A stretch of DNA of 64,000 nt from positions 1 through 64,000 of the forward strand of contig JAIYAN010000016.1 in NCBI GenBank assembly GCA_027489035.1, written 5' to 3'. How positions within the stretch are numbered: the stretch's first letter is position 1; every line of letters starts with the position of its first letter. Below the pieces are notes generated by a model. That model had not been told where the DNA came from, ran no database searches, and was given only the letters and a program-made list of their open reading frames with translations. Both the position numbers and the translations under genes were made by a program. The DNA comes from Chitinophagaceae bacterium (GTDB lineage Bacteria > Bacteroidota > Bacteroidia > Chitinophagales > Chitinophagaceae). This document shows positions 16,766-25,933 of the stretch, piece by piece.

Positions 16766-19108
16766 TTAGTCTGTTATGTTTAATTTCTTTTCTGTGTAAT
16801 CCTTCTTCTCAATTTTTAAAACAGACAAAGATGAAAAGGGTAGTTGGGCTGGAATGGTAATAACAATTCCTTTTCCTAAACTTGGTTTGTATGTAACAGG
16901 CACCTCGCCCTTTGGAGTGAGTAGCGTTATTTTATTTACCGTTTTGGGATCTATATACATCAAAATAAATTTCTCTAATATTTTTTTTACGAAGAGAAAA
17001 ATATGCGAATTATTTTGAGTTAGATAACAATTGTAAATTTTATTTGAAATGGGTTTGGTATTATAAATGCCTTCTGCATTTACTGCCATCCATTGTGAAA
17101 TATCATTCATTCTTTCTTTTGCCAACTCTGGAATGTTTCCCATTTTATCCGGGCCAACATTCAACAAATAATTACCACCTTTAGAACGAATGTCTACCAA
17201 TTTCTCAATCATTTCATTTGAGGATTTCCAATATTCTTTGGTGTCTAAAACACTATAGCCCCAGCTTTCGGCCATTGTTGCAGGGCATTCCCACGGTTTT
17301 GTATTTTCTTTTTCAGGAATTCTATTGTCTTCCATTTCAATTATATCTCCTACATTATTTCCAGCTCTTGTGTTGATGATACAATTGGGTTGAATTTGTT
17401 TTACCAATAATTCTAATGAAATGCTTTGCTTTGCTGTGGTTAATTCGGGCGTGTCAAACCAAATCATAGCAATGTCTCCATAGTTGGTTAATAATTCCTG
17501 TAATTGTGGCTTAACTTTTTCATTCAAGTATTTTTCATAAGAAAGTCCGGTGGTATCTGGAAAGTCCCAAGTATTTCTTCTTGCTTCTCTTGAAACTGCA
17601 TTTTTATTTTCCCAATCGCGACCAAGCGAATAATATAAACAAAGCTTGATGCCTTCTTTTTTACATGCAGCTGCTAAATCTTTTAATGGGTCCTTTTTAT
17701 AAGGAGTTGCATTAACAATATTGAAAGCAGAGGTTTTGCTGTCATACATGGCAAACCCATCGTGATGTTTGGTTGTAAAACAAATGTATTTCATGCCTGC
17801 GGTCTTTGCCATTTTTATAATCTTATCCGCATCGAAATTTGTAGGATTAAAATCATTTGCCAACGCAGCGTACTCCTTTAATGGTATTTTTTTCAACAAC
17901 ATTATGTGTTCCGCTAAAGGATTGATGTAACGCAAATCCCCAATTGGTTGATTATTCCAAACCCCTGCTGGAATTGAATACAACCCCCAATGAATAAACA
18001 TCCCCAAACCTGCTTCTTTAAACCATTTGGTATTGTCTTTTATGTCATCATTTTTTTTAAGTGGTACACTCATGTTCCATGAATGTGTGTTGTTTTTATT
18101 TTTTGTTGCAAAATAGGCGTGGGTTGCTATGCCATTTTCAACCAGTATGGCTGGACGTTCTATGGCACCATGTTTTGAAATACTACCGTTTACTAGTTTG
18201 ATGTCTTTTGTTATTGCCACGGGATTGTTTTCTGTTTCCCATTTTAAACCGTCTTTAGATTGCGCATAGTAAATTTCTTTATCTGAAAATTTACGATCGT
18301 GGTCGAGTAGGAGTGCATGAAATTTTCCATTTTCAAACCATATTGTAGGGTCTTCTGCGCCAATGCCCATCTCAAATGGCTTGTCTGATTTTCTTTTATA
18401 GGGACCTGCCCAATTTTCAGCAAAAGCAACACCAATGGCATGTTTTTTTAATTGCTCAACTCCTTTGTAAAAAAGCATTACCCTTCCATCTTCAAAAACA
18501 AAAGGAGATGGATTCGCAACCAAATACTGCTCCCATGAATTAGGTACCACATCCAAAATGGGTTTGTCGCTTCTTGTCCATGGGCCATAAGGTGATTTAG
18601 ATGTAGCCAAACCAATACGTTCGTGTTGATGTGCTTCCAATTTTTTAGGCGAATCAGCTGTTATGGGATGAGCAGCGTCCGGCATGTCGCCTGTGTATGT
18701 TGTGCCTGTATAGTATAACAGGTATGTATCTCCGTGTTTCCTAATTGCGGGATTGTGTGTCATCTTTCCATCCCAAAATTGCTCGCCTCGCGGAGGAAGA
18801 ACAACGTCGGAAAAAGTAAATGGTCCTTCTGGTTTATCCGACACCGCATGTACTATTTCAGAATTGGTAAGCCAGTATAAATTAAACGATAATGATTTAG
18901 GCCATCTTGAGGCGAAAATGTGATATTTGTTGTCTTCTCCTTTTATAACAGAACCACACCAAGTCCAATAATCTTTTTGATTAAAACCAAAACTATCTTC
19001 AGTGGGAAGAATACGGTCTCTAAATGATTGTGCTTGGACATTCGATGAAAATGACAAGAACATTAAGAAAAATAATATTGAAATAATTTTTTTATTAGTT
19101 CTGTTCAT
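16766..19108 (-). CDS. GH43-like beta-propeller fused to GH29 alpha-L-fucosidase (780 aa)
   Basis: A signal peptide (about 1-27, ending VQAQ) sends it to the periplasm or beyond. Residues ~30-355 resemble the five-bladed beta-propeller glycosidases of the GH43/GH117 type (WTWCGSVIKGEDNKYH, ANPSPF, AEDPTIW). Residues ~360-690 are a GH29 alpha-L-fucosidase: FIHWGLYSIPAGVW, KHHDGFAMYDS, and MIWFDTPE, whose Asp552 sits at the usual nucleophile position; GGNYLLNVGPD closes the barrel. A beta-sandwich-like tail follows. GH29 enzymes release terminal L-fucose. The specificity of the propeller is unknown, and I did not identify its full catalytic triad. It overlaps the upstream GH28 gene by 14 nt and is last in the operon, matching the fucose-catabolic genes ahead of it. 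Two activities in one chain suggest sequential trimming of one side chain. Confidence 0.85.
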   Translation of the reverse strand: MNRTNKKIISILFFLMFLSFSSNVQAQSFRDRILPTEDSFGFNQKDYWTWCGSVIKGEDNKYHIFASRWPKSLSFNLYWLTNSEIVHAVSDKPEGPFTFSDVVLPPRGEQFWDGKMTHNPAIRKHGDTYLLYYTGTTYTGDMPDAAHPITADSPKKLEAHQHERIGLATSKSPYGPWTRSDKPILDVVPNSWEQYLVANPSPFVFEDGRVMLFYKGVEQLKKHAIGVAFAENWAGPYKRKSDKPFEMGIGAEDPTIWFENGKFHALLLDHDRKFSDKEIYYAQSKDGLKWETENNPVAITKDIKLVNGSISKHGAIERPAILVENGIATHAYFATKNKNNTHSWNMSVPLKKNDDIKDNTKWFKEAGLGMFIHWGLYSIPAGVWNNQPIGDLRYINPLAEHIMLLKKIPLKEYAALANDFNPTNFDADKIIKMAKTAGMKYICFTTKHHDGFAMYDSKTSAFNIVNATPYKKDPLKDLAAACKKEGIKLCLYYSLGRDWENKNAVSREARRNTWDFPDTTGLSYEKYLNEKVKPQLQELLTNYGDIAMIWFDTPELTTAKQSISLELLVKQIQPNCIINTRAGNNVGDIIEMEDNRIPEKENTKPWECPATMAESWGYSVLDTKEYWKSSNEMIEKLVDIRSKGGNYLLNVGPDKMGNIPELAKERMNDISQWMAVNAEGIYNTKPISNKIYNCYLTQNNSHIFLFVKKILEKFILMYIDPKTVNKITLLTPKGEVPVTYKPSLGKGIVITIPAQLPFSSLSVLKIEKKDYTEKKLNITD

Positions 19109-20591
19109 TCTTTATGGTTTTAATATTTTGGTTATTAAAAAATAGTTCATCTACATTTTTACCTGCTAATATAATTGGCCTTGGATCAGGTTTTACTGCG
19201 TTAATTTCTGCATCGATAATGTTGATGTTTTCAGCATAACGAACATAGAAACCCATAGAAGGTAAGCCTTGTTTTAAAAAGGATTGCGCATCAGGATAGC
19301 CACCTTCTTTTTCTGGAACTTCTTGAGTAATCAAAGTTGAATCTCCTCCACCTTGCATTTTTATTTTATAATTTCTGATGATAACATCTGTGATGGGATG
19401 GTCTTTTATTCCAGAAATTAAAGAACCTTGTTTGTAATTTTCATCACCACTAATGTTTTCAATAATTATATTTTTTAAAAACCCAACTTGTTTAGCTTCT
19501 GCATTTGGCATTTTTCTGAGACGATTGCCAATACGTATAAATATCGGACATCTGGATTTGTCAATAACTACTTTTGAAATAAGTATATCGTGTACCTGTC
19601 CACCATCTACTGAAGCTAATGTTATGCCTGTACTTGCATCATGGCCTTTAGGTGCTGGCATCTCTTGAGGTATTCCACCAAGTTTAAGGTTTCTGGCAAT
19701 GATGTTAAAAAAATCACCTTGAGTATCCGTTCCGATTTTTAGTGCATTGCATGAACTTAGGAAGGTTGAATTTTCAATTAAAATATTTTTAGAAGGCATG
19801 CCACTGGCGCCTTTGAGACACATCGCATCATCTTCAGAATTGATGTAGCAATTGCGAACGATTACGTTGGTGCATCCGTCTGGGTCAAGCCCATCATTAT
19901 TATGATTGGCTTGATTGATAACTTTTATGCCATCAAAAATTAAGTTTTCGCAATACAAATAACTTTGCATCCATGCAGCTGAATTATGTAAGAAAATGTT
20001 TTTCAAAACAACATTTTTACATTCAATCATTCTTATGCCAAATGGCCTACCTATAATTTCGCCCGTAGTTTCTTTACCGGGGAAATTTACTTTTTCTCCC
20101 CTGAAATAAATTTCACCTTTACCGCTTATTCCAATGTTCACGCATTTTTCTGCATAGATCAGCGATTGTCGGTATTTATGATTTTCACTCATTACACTTT
20201 TGAAGGCTTCAATTTTTTCGGGATAATCTTCAAGTTTAGTACTGCCTAAAATTTTTGATTTCTTTGTAATTTCTAACATCACTCCAGATTTCAACTCGAT
20301 GGTACCGGTTACATATTGTCCTTTTGAAAATAATACAATGCCACCTCCATTATTGGCACAATCGTCAATTGCTTTTTGAATGGAAACAGTGTTTAATAGG
20401 ATGCTATCACCAACGGCTCCATATTTTTCTACTTCGTAAATTCTATTCGGCACCTTCCAAGGTTTTAGGTTCTTGGTTAGAGAGTCGGCCATTTTTATCA
20501 AGGCAGTTTTTTGAGCTTTTTCCCAATTAATGTTTTGAGAAATCAAGGCATTTGACATTAAAAGAAGCAATACTGTAATTAAGTTTTTCAT
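19095..20591 (-). CDS. GH28 family polygalacturonase (498 aa)
   Basis: A signal peptide (about 1-19, LITVLLLLMSNALISQ) indicates export. The parallel beta-helix glycosidase family 28 is shown by the N-terminal YGAVGDSILLNTVSIQKAID pattern, NNDGLDPDG (Asp233 and Asp236), the acid pair DD at 254-255 in SEDDAMCLKG, KIGTDTQG, and IFIRIGNR, standing for the RxK-type substrate-binding motif. GH28 enzymes hydrolyse galacturonic-acid linkages in homogalacturonan or rhamnogalacturonan; exo or endo action cannot be told. About 500 residues is normal for bacterial members. It lies 62 bp after the SDR gene and overlaps the fucosidase fusion, so it is part of the operon. Confidence 0.88.
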   Translation of the reverse strand: MKNLITVLLLLMSNALISQNINWEKAQKTALIKMADSLTKNLKPWKVPNRIYEVEKYGAVGDSILLNTVSIQKAIDDCANNGGGIVLFSKGQYVTGTIELKSGVMLEITKKSKILGSTKLEDYPEKIEAFKSVMSENHKYRQSLIYAEKCVNIGISGKGEIYFRGEKVNFPGKETTGEIIGRPFGIRMIECKNVVLKNIFLHNSAAWMQSYLYCENLIFDGIKVINQANHNNDGLDPDGCTNVIVRNCYINSEDDAMCLKGASGMPSKNILIENSTFLSSCNALKIGTDTQGDFFNIIARNLKLGGIPQEMPAPKGHDASTGITLASVDGGQVHDILISKVVIDKSRCPIFIRIGNRLRKMPNAEAKQVGFLKNIIIENISGDENYKQGSLISGIKDHPITDVIIRNYKIKMQGGGDSTLITQEVPEKEGGYPDAQSFLKQGLPSMGFYVRYAENINIIDAEINAVKPDPRPIILAGKNVDELFFNNQNIKTIKNEQN

Positions 20592-20653
20592 CTAATCATT
20601 ATTAAGTAAAAAGTTAGCATTCAACCATGTTGAAATGCATAAATATTATTTTA

Positions 20654-21460
20654 TCAAACGCCGCTAAATGCATTAAATCCACCATCAATTTCTAAAACAG
20701 TTCCCAATACGAAAGAAGATTCATTGCTTAATAAATAAATTAAAGCAGCTGTTAATTCTTGCGGATTTCCAAAACGTTGTAAGGGTGTTTGATCAATTAC
20801 TTTTTGTCCTCGAGAGGTTAAGCTGCCATCTTCATTAGTCAGTAATGTTCTGTTTTGCTCTGTTAAAAAAAAGCCAGGCATTATTGCGTTCATCCTTATT
20901 TTTCCTTTATAACGATTGGCCAATTCGACGGCAAACCATTTGGTATAATTTTCGATGGCTGCTTTTGCTAAGCTATAACCCAATACCCTTGTAATGGCTG
21001 ATTTTGCTGACACAGAAGAGATGTTTACAATACTCGACGAATCAGATGTTGCCATCATTGTTCTTCCAAAAATTTGTGTAGGTAAAATAGAACCGAATAA
21101 ATTCAACTTCATCACATTTTCCAAAGCATCAATGTCTAAATTAAATAAATCATCTTCTGCTGTAACTACTGCTTTTGGTTGATTACCTCCGGCCGCATTG
21201 ACCAAGCCATCTATTTTTCCAAATTTATCAACAATGATTTTGTTGGCATTTTGTAAATCAGTTTCATTCAACACATCCGCATAAATTCCAATTGCTTTTC
21301 CGCCTTCAGCATTTATTTCTGCCGCTCTTTTTTCTGCTATTTCTTTATTTCGACCAATGATACATACCGTGCCTCCTGCTGCTGCAATGGATTTATTAAA
21401 ATGGTAACCCAATATTCCTGTACCACCTGTTACTACGATTACTTTGTTTTCTAATTTCAT
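20654..21460 (-). CDS. SDR oxidoreductase, probable D-mannonate/fructuronate oxidoreductase (268 aa)
   Basis: This is a classical short-chain dehydrogenase: cofactor loop TGGTGILG (11-18), NAAGG, active-site Ser in NISSVSA, YxxxK in YSLAK, and IDGGFNAF at the C-terminus. It starts 10 nt after the mannonate dehydratase gene. In many Bacteroidota an SDR next to uxuA replaces the long-chain UxuB and interconverts D-fructuronate and D-mannonate with NAD(H); the role here is inferred from that context. An alternative is a reductase in a deoxy-sugar acid route, since the operon also degrades fucose. Confidence 0.75.
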   Translation of the reverse strand: MKLENKVIVVTGGTGILGYHFNKSIAAAGGTVCIIGRNKEIAEKRAAEINAEGGKAIGIYADVLNETDLQNANKIIVDKFGKIDGLVNAAGGNQPKAVVTAEDDLFNLDIDALENVMKLNLFGSILPTQIFGRTMMATSDSSSIVNISSVSAKSAITRVLGYSLAKAAIENYTKWFAVELANRYKGKIRMNAIMPGFFLTEQNRTLLTNEDGSLTSRGQKVIDQTPLQRFGNPQELTAALIYLLSNESSFVLGTVLEIDGGFNAFSGV

Positions 21461-21470
21461 TTTTAGTTAA

Positions 21471-22670
21471 TTATTGTAACGAACGTTGAATGCCCAATTC
21501 CAATCCCCTTAGCTCTGCCAATCCCCTTAATCTGCCAATCGCACTATAGCCTGGATATGTTTTTTTATTCAGGTCATCGAGCATCTGATGTCCATGATCT
21601 GGTCGCATGGGTATCGATATTTTTCTGTCTTTCATTACATGTACAATTTCTTTTACAACACTATACATATCTATATCTCCTGTCAAATGATCGGCTTCGA
21701 AAAAATTTCCCTCATCATCTCTCTTTGTGCTTCTGAGGTGTATAAAATGAATATGTTTACCCCATCTTTTTACCATGCCACTTAGGTCGTTATCTGCCCT
21801 TACCCCAAACGAACCGGTACAGAAACATAATCCATTTGCTGGCGAAGGATAATTTTGAATAATATCTTTTACATCTTGCTCTGTACTCATTATTCTTGGT
21901 AATCCTAAAATTGGGAAAGGAGGGTCATCGGGATGTATGGCCATTTTCAATCCTAGATTTTCTGCTACTGGTAATATTTCTTTTAGGAAATAATTTAGGT
22001 GATGTTTTAATTTAATCGCATCAATATCTTTATAATTATTTATTGCGTCTAAAATTTCCGAAAATGTAAATTTTTCTTCACTGCCGGGTAATCCTTGTAA
22101 AACGGAGTGCAATAAATTTTCTTTTTCATTCTCACTCATTACAGAAAACCGATGGGTTGCTTTTTCCATTTCATCTTGCGTGTAATCACTAGATGCATTT
22201 GGTCGTTGTAATATGAAAATGTCAAATGCAATAAATGCTGATTTTTCAAAGCGAAGCGCAAGGCTTTTATCAGGCATTTCAAATGCTAAATTGGTGCGCA
22301 TCCAATCAAGTATTGGCATAAAATTGTAGGTTACCACTTTTAGTCCACAAGCAGCAATATTTCTTAAGCTCTCTTTGTAATTTTCAATCCAATGCAGAAA
22401 ATTATTTTTTTGTTTTTTGATATCCTCATGCACGGGTAAACTTTCAATTACTGTCCACGTTAAACCAGCTGTTTCAATTTGAGCTTTTCTTTTGTTGATT
22501 TCTTCTACTGTCCACACTTCGCCAACCGCAATATGATGCAGCGCAGTTACTACGCCTGTACATCCCGCTTGACGGATATCCCACAAACTTACTGGGTCAT
22601 TAGGTCCAAACCAACGCATGGTTTGCTCCATAAAATATTCATTTGTCATAATTTTTTTTTGTTTTTTCAA
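21471..22670 (-). CDS. uxuA: Mannonate dehydratase (399 aa)
   Basis: UxuA family (xylose-isomerase-like TIM barrel): [20 protein letters not shown] near the N-terminus, then [29 protein letters not shown] and HIHFIHLRS, which carry the metal-binding His and Cys residues, and RPDHGHQ near the C-terminus. It converts D-mannonate to 2-keto-3-deoxy-D-gluconate in the cytoplasm, a step in glucuronate breakdown. The start may be the first ATG (MKKQKK) or the ATG seven codons on (MTNEYFMEQ), which better matches family N-termini. It lies 41 bp after the Zn-ADH and 10 bp before the SDR. The operon has no other dehydratase, so a role on L-fuconate deserves a test. Confidence 0.88.
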   Translation of the reverse strand: MKKQKKIMTNEYFMEQTMRWFGPNDPVSLWDIRQAGCTGVVTALHHIAVGEVWTVEEINKRKAQIETAGLTWTVIESLPVHEDIKKQKNNFLHWIENYKESLRNIAACGLKVVTYNFMPILDWMRTNLAFEMPDKSLALRFEKSAFIAFDIFILQRPNASSDYTQDEMEKATHRFSVMSENEKENLLHSVLQGLPGSEEKFTFSEILDAINNYKDIDAIKLKHHLNYFLKEILPVAENLGLKMAIHPDDPPFPILGLPRIMSTEQDVKDIIQNYPSPANGLCFCTGSFGVRADNDLSGMVKRWGKHIHFIHLRSTKRDDEGNFFEADHLTGDIDMYSVVKEIVHVMKDRKISIPMRPDHGHQMLDDLNKKTYPGYSAIGRLRGLAELRGLELGIQRSLQ

Positions 22671-22711
22671 TGTCTAAAGTATAGCATTCTAAAGAAAACT
22701 ATCTCCATTCA

Positions 22712-23722
22712 TTAAAAGTAAATCATCGCTTTGATAACACCTTCTTCTGGATTTAACCATTTTGTAAAATCAGATTTGACATCATCGAATGAGACCATTT
22801 GTGTAATGTAATTTGTGGGTTTAATCATTCCGTTTTTAATACAAGATATGGCAAATTCAAAATCTTCTTTTGTGGCATTTCTACTGCTCATTAATGTACT
22901 TTCTCGTTTATGAAATTCAGGGTGCATAAACTGTATCTCGCCTTTTTGAAGTCCAATTAAAACAAATCTTCCGCCGTGACCTAAATATTGAAATGCATTG
23001 TTTATTGCTTTTTGATTGCCGCTTGCGTCGATAATTACCGTTGGCATATCGTGGTTGGTAATTTGTTTTAGTTTTTCCATTGCATCTTCTTTAAGGGGAT
23101 TAATGGCATATTCTATTTGTACATTTTCTTTGCAAAAATTCAGTCTTTCTTCATTAACATCCATTGCGATTACCTTGCCTCCTGCAATTCTTGCAAATTC
23201 CATAGTGCCTATTCCTATTGGGCCTGCGCCTACAACCAAAACGAATTCATCCTTTTTAATTGCAGCTCTTCTCACACCATGTGCACTAATAGATAGCGGT
23301 TCCACCAAAGCGAGCTCATCATAATCTAGACCTTCACTTTTTACTAAGTATTCATCTGGCACAACCACAAATTCCCTCATTCCTCCATCGATATGTACGC
23401 CAAACACATTAATACTTGAACAACAATTTTCATTGTTCATTCTACAAGCAATGCATTTTCCACAACTAAAATAAGGTATAATGGTAACCGCGTCATTTGG
23501 AAGAAATCCTTTGGCGTTTGTTTCCACTATTGTTGCGGCTAATTCATGACCTAATATTCTTGGGTAACTGAAAAATGGTTGTGTGCCTTCGAATGCATGA
23601 AGGTCTGTTCCACAAATGCCAATACGCTCAATTTTCAAAAGGGTTTCGCCCATTTTAGCCATTGGTTTTTCTGAATTGACATAATCAAATTGAAAAGGCT
23701 TTGTACAAACTAATGTTTTCAT
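22712..23722 (-). CDS. Zinc-dependent medium-chain alcohol dehydrogenase (336 aa)
   Basis: An MDR-superfamily enzyme: catalytic zinc ligands in GICGTD (about Cys37) and GHE, a structural-zinc cluster CGKCIACRMNNENCC, and a VVGAGPIGIG Rossmann fold. It oxidises a secondary alcohol with NAD(P)+. The general form resembles sugar-acid/polyol dehydrogenases such as L-galactonate 5-dehydrogenase (LgoD/YjjN), but the substrate cannot be read from sequence. Its place between the aldose dehydrogenase gene (3-nt gap) and uxuA suggests a sugar-acid substrate, either L-galactonate/L-fuconate or a uronate product. Confidence 0.75.
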   Translation of the reverse strand: MKTLVCTKPFQFDYVNSEKPMAKMGETLLKIERIGICGTDLHAFEGTQPFFSYPRILGHELAATIVETNAKGFLPNDAVTIIPYFSCGKCIACRMNNENCCSSINVFGVHIDGGMREFVVVPDEYLVKSEGLDYDELALVEPLSISAHGVRRAAIKKDEFVLVVGAGPIGIGTMEFARIAGGKVIAMDVNEERLNFCKENVQIEYAINPLKEDAMEKLKQITNHDMPTVIIDASGNQKAINNAFQYLGHGGRFVLIGLQKGEIQFMHPEFHKRESTLMSSRNATKEDFEFAISCIKNGMIKPTNYITQMVSFDDVKSDFTKWLNPEEGVIKAMIYF

Positions 23723-23725
23723 TTT

Positions 23726-24748
23726 TTAGTTTTTTGTAGTGATGAGATTTTCTGTAAACAAGCCCTTTCGCTTCATCGCCTCCCAAAACGCTGCTGGAAT
23801 TTCTTTTGTTATCATCTCAATATTTTCTTTTACTTTTTCAGGACGTGAGGTGCTGAATGCTATACTATTTATGCCCTGGATATTCAACCCAAAGGATATG
23901 CATGCTTCTGCTGGTTGAATTTTGAATTCATTACATAACTCAAAAAATGATGTTCTCCATGCATGCAATTTTTTACCGTCTTCAGTTGATTTATCAACTT
24001 GTGCATAATTGTAAAAATCTTTACCTACCAAAAAGCCACCATTGAAAACGGCAGAATTAACAATCGTTTTATGTTGTTTGTTTAATTCTTTTATAAATGC
24101 TAACAACTCTTTTGGATGATCATGTAATGTGAGGCTGTTTGCAAACATTACCCAATCTAAATTGACATCTTGCGAAATGCGTTCAATTGTTCTCCAGTTT
24201 TTTGCGCCCACGCCAATCGACATTATTTTCCCTTGTTGTTTTAATTCGTTTAATGCGATGTAGGATTCTATAATATCATTGTATCTTTTTTCCTCATCTT
24301 TTTTATTTAAGGATGCGGATAAATATTCATCCGGATCGTGTACCGAAGCCATTTGAGAAGGGTAGCCGCCAAGCAATTCATTGCCTTGATTAAAACAATC
24401 TAAGATTCCGTTGTAACTTATTTTTTGAATGGCATCATTTTTTACATTTTTCCAAACATCTTTTTCAAATGTAGGCTCAGCAGTAGTTAATGCTGTTTGA
24501 TACCACCCTAGTTTATTGCTGATAATGACCTCTTCTTTTTTAACCTCTAATTGTTTTAAGCATTTGCCAAGAACTTCCAACGCCAATCCTGCACCATATT
24601 TCCCAGCTGTATCAAACATGGCTATTCCATTTGGTGCATGTTTGATGAATTGATGGATGATTTCCATTTTAACATCAAATGGTGTTTCAACATATAAATT
24701 ACCTAAACCACTTGTACCAAAAATAATAGGAGGTGTTTTTGAAATCAC
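23726..24748 (-). CDS. Aldo/keto reductase, probable L-fucose dehydrogenase (340 aa)
   Basis: The AKR tetrad is visible: Asp46 and Tyr51 in FDTAGKYGAG, Lys79 in ISNKLGW, and His in SVHDPDEY (about 139). The overall form is that of the D-threo-aldose 1-dehydrogenase/L-fucose dehydrogenase branch, which oxidises L-fucose to its lactone with NAD(P)+. Flanking lactonase and mutarotase genes (6-nt gap to the lactonase) support the fucose role. Other 6-deoxy or galacto-configured sugars, such as L-galactose or D-arabinose, are possible substrates. Confidence 0.78.
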   Translation of the reverse strand: MISKTPPIIFGTSGLGNLYVETPFDVKMEIIHQFIKHAPNGIAMFDTAGKYGAGLALEVLGKCLKQLEVKKEEVIISNKLGWYQTALTTAEPTFEKDVWKNVKNDAIQKISYNGILDCFNQGNELLGGYPSQMASVHDPDEYLSASLNKKDEEKRYNDIIESYIALNELKQQGKIMSIGVGAKNWRTIERISQDVNLDWVMFANSLTLHDHPKELLAFIKELNKQHKTIVNSAVFNGGFLVGKDFYNYAQVDKSTEDGKKLHAWRTSFFELCNEFKIQPAEACISFGLNIQGINSIAFSTSRPEKVKENIEMITKEIPAAFWEAMKRKGLFTENLITTKN

Positions 24749-24754
24749 TTGTCT

Positions 24755-25582
24755 TTATTTTAATTGATAAAAATTTTGCGTATTTTTTCCAAACAAATCT
24801 TCTTGTTCTGTCTCAGAAAAACTGTTGAAATAATCTTCTACAACATGTAGCATTTCCTTGTAAGTTGCTGCAACCAAACAAACAGGCCAGTCGCTGCCAT
24901 ACATTATTCTTTTTGTACCAAATGCATTCACAACTGTGTCGAGATAAGGTATAAAATCAGACGCTTGCCAGTTTTCATAATCCGCCTCAGTTACCATTCC
25001 ACTTATTTTGCAATGAACATTTTCAAGTTTGGCAATTAGTTCGATGTCTCTTTTCCAGTGTGCAATTAGTCCATGCTTAATGTATGGTTTAGCTATATGG
25101 TCAATGACAAATTTTTGATTGGGATTTTTCTTTACTAGTTTAATGGCAGCATTTAATTGCTGCGGAAAAATTAGAATATCATAGGTATAATTGTGTTCCT
25201 GTAAAGCATTTATGCCATTTAGAAATTTAGTTTCAAGCATAAATTCTGGCACTTCATTTTGTAGCACATGTCTGAATCCTTTAATGATGTCAAATTGCTT
25301 AAAATAATTGAGACGCTCTTGAATGTTGTCGGCTTTTAAATCAACCCAACCAACAACACCTTTTATGAAATTATTTTTAGAAGCAAGGTCAATAAGGAAT
25401 TTTGTTTCTATTTCGTTTTGATCTGCCTGTACGGCAATGCAACCATCGAAATTATTCTCTTGAAGTATTGGCAATAAATCTGAAGGCAAAAAATCTTTTC
25501 TTATTACGGACATATTGTCTTCAATCCATTCATGTTTTTTAGGATGGTAATGCCAAAAATGTTGGTGTGCATCAATTCTCAT
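24755..25582 (-). CDS. Amidohydrolase family lactonase, probable L-fuconolactonase (275 aa)
   Basis: The start is placed at 25582, because MRIDAHQHFWHYHP is the conserved N-terminus of this amidohydrolase-2 group. A longer frame reaching 25633 would overlap the mutarotase gene and add 17 unconserved residues; the chosen start leaves a 7-nt gap. The HxH metal-binding pair is in DAHQHFW, later ligands are in FVIDHIAKP and YGSDWPVC, with the final Asp in the last. The family hydrolyses sugar 1,4/1,5-lactones (L-fucono-, L-rhamnono-, L-galactonolactone). After the aldose dehydrogenase in this operon it would yield L-fuconate. Confidence 0.8.
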   Translation of the reverse strand: MRIDAHQHFWHYHPKKHEWIEDNMSVIRKDFLPSDLLPILQENNFDGCIAVQADQNEIETKFLIDLASKNNFIKGVVGWVDLKADNIQERLNYFKQFDIIKGFRHVLQNEVPEFMLETKFLNGINALQEHNYTYDILIFPQQLNAAIKLVKKNPNQKFVIDHIAKPYIKHGLIAHWKRDIELIAKLENVHCKISGMVTEADYENWQASDFIPYLDTVVNAFGTKRIMYGSDWPVCLVAATYKEMLHVVEDYFNSFSETEQEDLFGKNTQNFYQLK

Positions 25583-25589
25583 TAGATAC

Positions 25590-25928
25590 TTATATGAGTT
25601 TAAAAATATTATCCATTTTAATCCATTTTTCACCTTCTTTTGCCCAAGGCAATGGTTGTTGAAATTTCCACATCAACGATTCCCATTCTTGTACTTTAGG
25701 GTTTAATTTATCCATGTTGTTTTTTCTCTCGGAATCATAACTGTCATCTGTTTCCATAATCATAAACAAACGATTACCTATTCGATAAATTTCCATTTGT
25801 GTGATGCCTGCATCAAGTATGCTTTTTTTGATTTCGGGCCAGGAGTTTTCCCTTTTGTGCCAATGTTCATATTCAGCAATTAGCGCGGGATTATCAACCA
25901 AATCAAGTGCGAAACAATGTCTAGTCAT
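25590..25928 (-). CDS. L-rhamnose/L-fucose mutarotase family protein (112 aa)
   Basis: A small RhaM-like (DUF718) alpha-beta barrel protein of normal length: HCFALDLVDNPALIAEYEHW with the conserved His/Tyr area, MEIYRIGNRLFMIMET, then a Trp-rich C-terminal part (VQEWESLMW). The family speeds interconversion of pyranose anomers of 6-deoxy sugars. In oxidative fucose operons of Bacteroidota and Xanthomonas a member feeds the aldose dehydrogenase, which accepts one anomer. It lies 5 nt after the permease stop and 7 nt before the lactonase start. Confidence 0.82.
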   Translation of the reverse strand: MTRHCFALDLVDNPALIAEYEHWHKRENSWPEIKKSILDAGITQMEIYRIGNRLFMIMETDDSYDSERKNNMDKLNPKVQEWESLMWKFQQPLPWAKEGEKWIKMDNIFKLI

Positions 25929-25933
25929 TTTTA

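Noticed and set aside
20654..21460. Long-chain UxuB-type mannonate reductase
   Set aside because: The gene is a 268-residue SDR with YxxxK, not the ~480-residue mannitol-dehydrogenase-type UxuB, so the symbol uxuB was not given.
25583..25633. Extended N-terminus for the lactonase
   Set aside because: It would overlap the mutarotase gene by 44 nt and add residues not found in the family; MRIDAHQHFW at 25582 is the expected start.
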